A stretch of DNA of 46,446 bases from JBFMGS01 sp040752635 (GTDB lineage: Bacteria > Bacillota > SHA-98 > UBA4971), in assembly GCA_040752635.1 (NCBI GenBank), contig JBFMGS010000012.1, positions 1-46,446 on the forward strand, given 5' to 3'. Under the pieces are notes generated by a model, which was not told the origin of the DNA, did no database searches, and was given only the letters and a program-made list of their open reading frames with translations. Position 1 is the first letter of the stretch; each line of letters begins with the position of its first letter. Made by a program: the position numbers and the translations under genes. This document shows positions 40,700 to 46,446 of this stretch, piece after piece.

Positions 40700-42847
40700 A
40701 TGGCCAGGACTACGGTTGACGGTTCTCGTCTTGCAGTTGACTTCCATGCCGACGGACATAATCCTCCCTGCCAAAAGGAGTTTGCTCAGGTAGAAGCAGC
40801 GTGGCAGGCATTCATGCGCACGGGTGAAATCGATACATCCGTCGTAAGGCCCATCATCGCAGATTCCTGGATGAGGTGCAAGGCCCTAGGGCTCGACCCT
40901 AACGACACGAAATGCTTTCACCTGGCGGATGAGAAAGAGTTGCAGGCACGGATAGCCGCCAACAAGCAGCTCATCTTCACCGCCTGGTCTTTCATGGAGA
41001 CACTCTACAAGCTTGTAGCTGGATCCGGGTTTCGCGTCGATGTTACGGACTCAGACGGTTTCCTCCTGAGAACCATAGGGGACGATCAGGTTCTCAAGGA
41101 AACAAGCCAGGTTCGCCTGCTGCCCGGCGCAAGCCGCAGGGAATCAAACGTCGGGACCAATGCAATCGGCCTTGCCCTCGTGCTCAACGAACCGGTCCAG
41201 GTGGTGGGGGCGGAGCACTACAACGCCCACATCCATTGGGTGACCTGTTCGGCGGCACCCATTCACGACGATGGGGGACGCATAATCGGGGTCCTCAACA
41301 TGACCGGCCGGCGAGAACTCGTTCACAAGCACACACTCGGGATTGTGGCAAGCATGTCTGAGGCGATCGAGAGAGAACTCGCGTTAAAGCGGTCCATCCA
41401 CGAGATACGCACCTTGAACAGATTCCTCAAGACTGTGTTTGACTCTATGAGGGACGGCCTCGTTGCAGTCACCGCTGACGGCACTGTCACCCGGGCCAAT
41501 GGGGCTGCCTTGCGTATCTTTGAAACTGGTCCCCGCGATGTTCTCAACAAACCGTTTGAGGAGGCATTCAGCCTCTTCCCGTCCGTTATCTCCATTTTCA
41601 AGCAGGCGAAAGTCCGGGAGTTCAAGGAACACGAAGTCTCGGTTCGGACCAGGCGGGGGACAACCAGATGCCTCGTTACTACCCGAATCCTCCGGGACGC
41701 AGACGGAGACTTCATCGGAATGCTGGCCGTGTTTGACAAGATGGACCGGGTCAGAAGCCTCGTCCACAGGATGGTTGGAGCGCACGCAAGATTCACGTTT
41801 GACGACATAATCGGAGAGGACCCGGCCCTGGTCAGCGCGGTCAAGCTCGCCAGGGCCGCCGCGCGCACCGAGTCCCGAATACTCCTTCACGGCGAGAGCG
41901 GGACAGGAAAGGAACTCTTCGCCCAGGCTATACATAATGGGAGCGCGAGGAAAGACGGGCCTTTCGTCGCCATCAACTGCGGCGCTGTCCCGACCGAATT
42001 GATCGAAAGCGAGCTTTTTGGCTACGAGGAGGGCGCTTTCACAGGGGCGCGCCGCGGGGGGAAGCCTGGAAAGTTCGAACTCGCCGAAGGCGGGACGCTC
42101 TTTCTGGACGAACTCGAGAGCATGCCGCTGGAAATGCAGGTCAAACTCTTACGGGCCCTCGAGGACGAGCAGGTGGTGAGGGTTGGCGGCACTGAAGTGA
42201 TTCCTGTGAACATAAGAATCATCGGTGCTACAAATCGAGACCTGCTGGAGGAGGTGCGTCGCGGGCGGTTCAGAGAGGACCTGTACTATCGCCTTAACGT
42301 GGTCAACATCAGGATCCCTCCCTTGAGAGAGAGAACGGGCGACATCGCATTGCTGGTCAGTCATTTTCTGGAGCGGCTGTGCGTTTCGCGGTTGCCGATG
42401 CCGCGTGTCCAGAAGGGTGGCACAAGGATAAGCCAGGAAGCGCTGAACGTGCTGGCACGTTACGATTTCCCGGGCAACGTCCGCGAACTTCAGAACATCC
42501 TTGAGAGGGCTGCGATATCTGCAAATGAGAAGCCTCGCCTTTCCGACGCGCTCACCATCACGGTAGATTGCCTGCCCAGGGACGTGTTCCTATCCGGCGC
42601 TGCGGCGCAGCCTGCGCCCAGCGTATCTTCACCCGCGCGCATCCGCACCGAAGGCGACGAAACTCCGGCGTCGCCCGATGATCCTGCGAAATCCATAGAC
42701 GAGTCAGAAAGGGACGCAATAATGAAGGCTCTCAAGATGTGCGAGGGAAACATATCCCATGCCGCGCGGGTCCTGGGTATCGGACGAAGTACCTTGCACA
42801 GAAAGCTCAAGAGGCACCGTATCGCCGGGATCAACATGCGCAGGTAG
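40700..42847 (+). CDS. AcoR-like sigma-54-dependent enhancer-binding regulator
   Basis: A 715-residue activator. The N-terminal region is typical of AcoR-type proteins (RPIIADSWMRCKALGLDP), with a GAF-like domain (SRRESNVGTNAIGLALVLNEPVQV) and a PAS domain at about 240-330 (VFDSMRDGLVAVTADGTVTRAN). The AAA+ domain has Walker A GESGTGKE at about 398, the sigma-54 contact loop GAFTGA at about 445-450, and Walker B GGTLFLDE. A Fis-type HTH ends the protein (NISHAARVLGIGRSTLHRKLKRH). It should drive sigma-54 promoters in response to an unknown small ligand. The ATG at 40700 has AGGTGA 5 bases upstream; the longer frame to 40541 is unlikely. Confidence 0.95.
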   Translation: MARTTVDGSRLAVDFHADGHNPPCQKEFAQVEAAWQAFMRTGEIDTSVVRPIIADSWMRCKALGLDPNDTKCFHLADEKELQARIAANKQLIFTAWSFMETLYKLVAGSGFRVDVTDSDGFLLRTIGDDQVLKETSQVRLLPGASRRESNVGTNAIGLALVLNEPVQVVGAEHYNAHIHWVTCSAAPIHDDGGRIIGVLNMTGRRELVHKHTLGIVASMSEAIERELALKRSIHEIRTLNRFLKTVFDSMRDGLVAVTADGTVTRANGAALRIFETGPRDVLNKPFEEAFSLFPSVISIFKQAKVREFKEHEVSVRTRRGTTRCLVTTRILRDADGDFIGMLAVFDKMDRVRSLVHRMVGAHARFTFDDIIGEDPALVSAVKLARAAARTESRILLHGESGTGKELFAQAIHNGSARKDGPFVAINCGAVPTELIESELFGYEEGAFTGARRGGKPGKFELAEGGTLFLDELESMPLEMQVKLLRALEDEQVVRVGGTEVIPVNIRIIGATNRDLLEEVRRGRFREDLYYRLNVVNIRIPPLRERTGDIALLVSHFLERLCVSRLPMPRVQKGGTRISQEALNVLARYDFPGNVRELQNILERAAISANEKPRLSDALTITVDCLPRDVFLSGAAAQPAPSVSSPARIRTEGDETPASPDDPAKSIDESERDAIMKALKMCEGNISHAARVLGIGRSTLHRKLKRHRIAGINMRR

Positions 42848-42873
42848 CGATACCCCTCCGGTGGTGTGCCAGA

Positions 42874-42890
42874 GTGATACAGTGTATCAC
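42874..42890. promoter_or_regulatory. Enhancer-type palindrome upstream of the transketolase promoter
   Basis: GTGATACAGTGTATCAC is a perfect 8+1+8 inverted repeat, followed by a further half-site TGTATC at 42895-42900. It lies about 200 bases upstream of the -24/-12 promoter, the usual position for a sigma-54 activator site. Confidence 0.7.
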
Positions 42891-43082
42891 AGGCTGTATC
42901 GGATTGGTTCACCTCTTAAGACACAATCGTACTCCTGTCAGAAGCCAATGGCCTGCCTCCGTAGTGCGCGTGGGACGCCAACTCGAGGCAAGGAACTCCC
43001 CTCCGTGGAGCACCATCGGATTTCGGCGAAGCCGGCGCTCTGGAAAGCCTGCAAGGTTTCCCGTCACCAGGCCAGCCTCTGC

Positions 43083-43096
43083 GGCACGGCAATTGC
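43083..43096 (+). promoter_or_regulatory. Sigma-54 (-24/-12) promoter
   Basis: GGCACGGCAATTGC matches the sigma-54 consensus GGCAC-N5-TTGC exactly in sequence and spacing. Transcription should start near 43108, about 17 bases before the transketolase GTG. Confidence 0.82.
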
Positions 43097-43124
43097 ATGA
43101 CCGCATGGGTGTGGGTGATTTTGC

Positions 43125-44012
43125 GTGGCGCGGCGTACGGAGCTTCCCCTTGCATATCTGAACGAAACAGCGCGACGGGTGCGCCGTCACATAGTGTCGA
43201 TGATTCACCATGCCAGAGCAGGCCATCCCGGCGGATCCTTGTCATGCGTCGAGATCCTTGTATCTCTCTATTTCATCGTCATGAGGGCATCCCCGGAGGA
43301 CCCATACTGGCCGGACCGTGACCGTTTCGTCCTCTCCAAAGGGCATGCCAGCACGGCCCTGTATGCGGTCCTCGCTGAGCGCGGATTCTTCCCCGCGAGC
43401 GAGCTTTTGACCTTTGATGCCATTGACAGTAGACTGCAGGGGCACGTGGACATGACGAAAACGCCTGGAGTGGATATGTCCACCGGGTCGCTGGGGCAGG
43501 GTCTTTCGGCTGCCTGCGGGATGGCCCTAGGGGCAAAGATGAGCGGGAGACGATTCAGGGTGTACTGCCTCATCGGAGATGGCGAGAGCCAGGAGGGACA
43601 GGTATGGGAAGCCGCGATGTTCGCCGGCAATAAGGGACTTGATAACCTCACGGCGATCGTTGACTATAACAAGCTTCAGCTCGTCGGCGCGGTTTCTCAG
43701 GTCATGCCGCTCGAACCGTACACGGACAAGTGGCGCTCGTTCGGCTGGTCCGTCGTGGAGGTCGACGGCCACGACTTCGAGCAACTGGTTGGGGGGTTCC
43801 ACCGGGCGCAGGACACCCGGGGTGTGCCTACGGTCATCATCGCCCACACCGTGAAGGGCAAGGGCGTGTCTTTCATGGAAGGCCATGTCAAATGGCATTC
43901 CCGGGCGACGACTGAGGAGGAATTCTGGCAGGCCATGCGTGAGATCGACAGGCCACCTGACAATAGCCCCTCCCCCGGTTTCGCCGCCCCTGGCCGGGTG
44001 GGGAGGTGCTGA
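43125..44012 (+). CDS. Transketolase, N-terminal (TPP-binding) subunit
   Basis: A 295-residue protein matching the first half of a split transketolase. It has HHARAGHPGGSLSCVEIL with His34, SKGHASTALYAVL with His74, and the thiamine pyrophosphate motif beginning GDGESQEGQVWEA at 151 and ending at Asn182 (VDYNK). It forms the active enzyme with the C-terminal subunit encoded next. The GTG start has GGGTGA 6 bases upstream. A sigma-54 promoter directly ahead of it sets this apart from a housekeeping pentose-phosphate transketolase; a dedicated role in sugar, inositol-like or sulfo-sugar catabolism is conceivable but unproven. Confidence 0.92.
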   Translation: MARRTELPLAYLNETARRVRRHIVSMIHHARAGHPGGSLSCVEILVSLYFIVMRASPEDPYWPDRDRFVLSKGHASTALYAVLAERGFFPASELLTFDAIDSRLQGHVDMTKTPGVDMSTGSLGQGLSAACGMALGAKMSGRRFRVYCLIGDGESQEGQVWEAAMFAGNKGLDNLTAIVDYNKLQLVGAVSQVMPLEPYTDKWRSFGWSVVEVDGHDFEQLVGGFHRAQDTRGVPTVIIAHTVKGKGVSFMEGHVKWHSRATTEEEFWQAMREIDRPPDNSPSPGFAAPGRVGRC

Positions 44013-44015
44013 CCG

Positions 44016-45101
44016 GTGATTGCCGAACTTGCCGCCGCGCAAGGTCTGAAGTCCGTCCGGGACGCGTTCGGTGACGCCCTGGTCGAACTTGGAAGGAAGA
44101 ACCCCAGGGTTGTGGTGCTGGATGCAGATCTTGCCGAGCCCACCCGCAACATTAAGTTCGCAAAGGAAATCCCCGACCGCTTCGTTGAATGCGGTATCGC
44201 CGAGCAAAACATGACTGGCGTTGCGGCGGGGCTCGCGACGGTCGGGTACATCCCGTTCGTCACTACATTCTGCGTCTTTGCAACCAAGCGGATATGCGAC
44301 CAGGTAAGCATATCAGTCGCCTATCCGAGACTGAACGTGAAGATATGTGGGGTCTACTCAGGTCTCTTTACCGGCAAGACGGGAGCAACGCACCAGGCCA
44401 TCGAAGATGTTGCCCTGATGCGCGCCATTCCAAACATGGTGGTCCTGGAACCGGCTGATGCCGTGGAAACTAGACTGGCAGTGAACTACGCAGCGGAGGT
44501 GCCCGGCCCGGTATATCTGCGCATAGCACGCGATTCGTACCCGGTGGTTTTCTCAGAGACGCCGGCCTCTCCCCGTGAGGGCTCTGGTGCCGCGAGGATA
44601 CAGCTTTCTGACATCATAAAGGCCAAACTCCTCGCCCACGGCAGCGATCTTACAATCATCGCCCTTGGCACCATGACCCATGCCGCCCTTGTGGCCAGAG
44701 ATCTCTTGTCCAAAGACGGAGTATCCGCCAGGGTGCTCAGCGTCTCCTGCGTCAAACCCATCGACGAACCAGGGATCATCACCGCTGCGCAGGAGACCGG
44801 CGCGGTGGTGACCGTGGAGAACCATAACATCATGGGAGGCCTGGGTAGCGCCGTAGCGGAGGTGCTGTGCGAGAACCTCCCCGTTCCGATGCGGCGGGTA
44901 GGAGTCCGGGACGTCTTCAGCGAGTCGGGGCCCGACGCAGACATAGCTCGAAAGTACGGACTTACGGCAGAGCACATAGCCCGGGCGTGCCGGGAAGCTC
45001 TCGGGGCGAAAGTCCGTCTTGCGTCCGGCCACGAAGCCCGTCCGGGATCCCACCGCAATATGTTTGCCGATCCCGGCGCCCCGGACGCTGCTACACCATA
45101 A
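44016..45101 (+). CDS. Transketolase, C-terminal (pyrimidine-binding) subunit
   Basis: A 361-residue partner of the preceding gene product. It has the pyrimidine-binding domain (RVVVLDADLAEPTRNIKFAKEIPDRFVECGIAEQNMTGVAAGLATVG) with the catalytic Glu in CGIAEQNM, then GVYSGLFTGKTGATHQAIEDVALMRAIPNM. The C-terminal domain (DLTIIALGTMTHAALVARDLL, VTVENHNIMGGLGSAVAEVL) follows. The tail of about 45 residues after the standard domain (RLASGHEARPGSHRNMF...) is slightly long. The GTG start has GGGAGGTG 7 bases upstream and lies 3 bases after the previous stop, so both are made from one mRNA. Confidence 0.92.
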   Translation: MIAELAAAQGLKSVRDAFGDALVELGRKNPRVVVLDADLAEPTRNIKFAKEIPDRFVECGIAEQNMTGVAAGLATVGYIPFVTTFCVFATKRICDQVSISVAYPRLNVKICGVYSGLFTGKTGATHQAIEDVALMRAIPNMVVLEPADAVETRLAVNYAAEVPGPVYLRIARDSYPVVFSETPASPREGSGAARIQLSDIIKAKLLAHGSDLTIIALGTMTHAALVARDLLSKDGVSARVLSVSCVKPIDEPGIITAAQETGAVVTVENHNIMGGLGSAVAEVLCENLPVPMRRVGVRDVFSESGPDADIARKYGLTAEHIARACREALGAKVRLASGHEARPGSHRNMFADPGAPDAATP

Positions 45102-45285
45102 TCTGGAAGCACTCGGGAGGAGTAACGTCGCACGAGGCGAGTTGAATCCGTACATAGGAGGTGGTCTTAGGGGGAACAGCAGAGACCGTTGGTTTCTCCC
45201 TGCTGGAGCGTACTTGTCTGCGCGAGCGCTGGATGCTGGGTGAGCGATTATCGCCTACTTGACAAATACTGCTTGTAAGGAGGGT

Positions 45286-45381
45286 ATGACCATGAAGACT
45301 AGCGGAAGTTTCTCATTTATGGGCAGAGGTCCTCGGAGATTTCCAGTGAACCTTGACAACGTGATACCGTATCTGCAGTAG
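45286..45381 (+). CDS. Possible 31-residue peptide or truncated gene
   Basis: ATG at 45286 (or 45292) follows an excellent AAGGAGGG and encodes about 31 residues (MTMKTSGSFSFMGRGPRRFP... ending NVIPYLQ) before TAG. No family is recognised. It may be the start of a third operon gene cut short by the insertion sequence, a real small protein, or chance. Confidence 0.3.
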   Translation: MTMKTSGSFSFMGRGPRRFPVNLDNVIPYLQ

Positions 45382-45451
45382 ATACCGAGCTATGCGGCTT
45401 ATGCTCTGAGGCATTTCCTGCCATTATTGGCAGGGCGTAAGCTGGCCAGAT

Positions 45452-45565
45452 GTATTACCCTACATATTACGCGGTGCGCGACCAACTTGTCCTAGGTATA
45501 TGCGTGTTATTCTGTGGTCCGAGCAGGAATTGTTGGGCACGATGTAGAATAGCGTATTACCCTAC
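45452..45565. repeat. 12-bp direct repeats at the insertion sequence left side
   Basis: GTATTACCCTAC occurs at 45452-45463 and 45554-45565, 102 bases apart, the second just before the transposase ribosome site. They may be transposase binding sites or subterminal repeats. Confidence 0.55.
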
Positions 45566-45584
45566 TGTGATCGGAGGGGATGTC

Positions 45585-46446
45585 GTGCCCAGCATCATCA
45601 AGAAGAAGAAAAGAAACCAGTACTATTATTACATCGTCGAATCCAGGCGCGTTGACGGCAAGCCCAGGATAGTATGGCAGAAGTACCTTGGACGCATCGA
45701 GGATCTCATGGAGAAACTCGAGAAGGCGCGACCGGATAAGCCTATCACCGCCAAGGTCTTTGATTTCGGGGCTATCGCCGCCTTATACTCTGTAGCCAAG
45801 CGCATCAGGCTCATTGAGACCATAGATGCCCATGTGTCCAAACGAGACCAGGGCTTAACCGTGGGAGAGTACATGGCTATAGCCGCCATTAATAGAGCCG
45901 TAGCGCCTACGAGCAAAAGGAAGATCGCCGAATGGTATCAGGGCACTGTTCTCCGTAGACTCATTCCCTCCAAGCCCGGGGCTTTGTCGAGCCAGAGGTT
46001 CTGGCATAACATGGGATACCTCGATGAGTCCACCATAGCTTCCATCGAGGCGGATCTTGCCGCCAACATGGTGGCTGAGTTTGATCTTGACCTTGCATGC
46101 GCTGTGTATGACACCACCAACTTCTTTACGTATATCGACACTCGGACCGATAGCTGCCTTGCCAGGCGGGGACGTAATAAGCAGAAACGTAACGATCTCA
46201 GACAGGTTGGGCTTGCTTTGATGGCCACGGTCGATTTCTTCGTGCCCTTGTTTCATGAGGTATATCCTGGCAACACCACAGATTCACAGCAGTTCAGTTG
46301 TGTAACTGAGAAGCTGGTAAAGCGGTATAACGCCTTATGCAGGGACTTCGAGCACATAACGCTGGTGATGGACAAGGGCAATAACAGCAAGGAGAACTTC
46401 TCGTCGTTTGTCCGGACCCCGTTTCACTTTGTCGGATCCCTTGTTC
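45585..46446 (+). mobile_element. IS1634-like (IS4 superfamily) transposase, 3' end outside window
   Basis: A reading frame open to the window edge (287 codons seen) from a GTG at 45585 with GGAGGGG 5 bases upstream. It begins with a basic KKKKRNQYYYYIVESRRVDGKPRIVWQKYLG segment and continues through DEST-like IASIEADLAANMV. It contains the first catalytic Asp in the family context CAVYDTTNFFTYID and a second in TLVMDKGNNSKENF, as in IS1634/IS1549-type DDE transposases. The last catalytic residue lies off the window. Base composition is lower in GC than the surrounding genes, as expected for a recent arrival. Whether the element is intact cannot be judged. Confidence 0.88.

Larger units (their letters stand above)
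45102..45584. other. Region between transketolase and insertion sequence
   Basis: This stretch has TTGACA near 45259 and a small frame (separate entry). It also holds a short stem CCTGCC/GGCAGG around 45418-45436 and two 12-bp direct repeats. The insertion sequence's left end should lie here, but I cannot place its terminal inverted repeat with one end visible. Confidence 0.4.

Noticed and set aside
1..46446. CRISPR arrays, rRNA or tRNA genes, phage genes
   Set aside because: No regularly spaced identical repeats, no rRNA-like stretches, no tRNA folds and no phage structural or integrase genes were seen.

Overview
The window is a chromosome segment with strong Shine-Dalgarno sites, many GTG starts and near-consensus sigma-A promoters. 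It also carries two classic Gram-positive-style transcription-attenuation riboswitches (SAM-I and c-di-GMP-I), a MsmX/UgpC-type sugar ABC system and an AcoR-type sigma-54 activator. Together these point to a GC-rich member of the Bacillota. Two features suggest a lineage with an outer membrane (a diderm such as Limnochordia): a Tad locus with a full secretin, and a signal-peptide protein ending in phenylalanine that looks like a beta-barrel. The taxonomic placement is inference. The presence of two 100-N gaps, one of them with a 127-bp overlap artefact, shows a draft or metagenome scaffold.

Layout. 1-2.7 kb: a secreted stalk-domain polysaccharide deacetylase (cut by the window edge), a small membrane protein of the small multidrug export family and a DUF192 protein. 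2.7-15.3 kb, all minus strand: a complete Tad/Flp pilus locus. Its order of transcription is DegS-like histidine kinase, NarL-like regulator with a degenerate receiver, c-di-GMP-I riboswitch plus terminator, flp pilin, internal terminator, prepilin peptidase, TadE, TadG, CpaB, a short secretin paralogue, secretin, CpaE, CpaF, TadB, TadC. 15.4-20.2 kb: a Gfo/Idh/MocA oxidoreductase, metK with a SAM-I riboswitch, and an AspT/YidE-type antiporter. 20.2-25.8 kb: a polysaccharide-linked stretch with a deleted CapD/FlaA1 pseudogene, a Wzz-like protein, DUF456, a lysophospholipase-like hydrolase, an unknown coiled-coil protein and a GT4 glycosyltransferase.

25.9-36.4 kb, minus strand: a carbohydrate uptake and use region. 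It contains a LacI regulator with a perfect consensus promoter and adjoining palindromic operator, a MalEFG-type ABC importer with its MsmX-type ATPase, a PGI/PMI-type isomerase, a ROK sugar kinase, a membrane-anchored glucodextranase-C-like protein and an ECF S-component-like protein. 36.6-40.1 kb: the porin-like protein and an aldehyde ferredoxin oxidoreductase homologue. 40.7-45.1 kb, plus strand: a sigma-54 activator and a split transketolase preceded by a clear -24/-12 promoter and an upstream palindrome. 45.6 kb to the end: an IS1634-like transposase running off the window.

The observations most worth following are the c-di-GMP riboswitch placed to gate the whole Tad pilus operon, a dispersed hairpin element found in the leaders of three unrelated minus-strand genes, and the sigma-54/enhancer/split-transketolase module beside an AOR gene.
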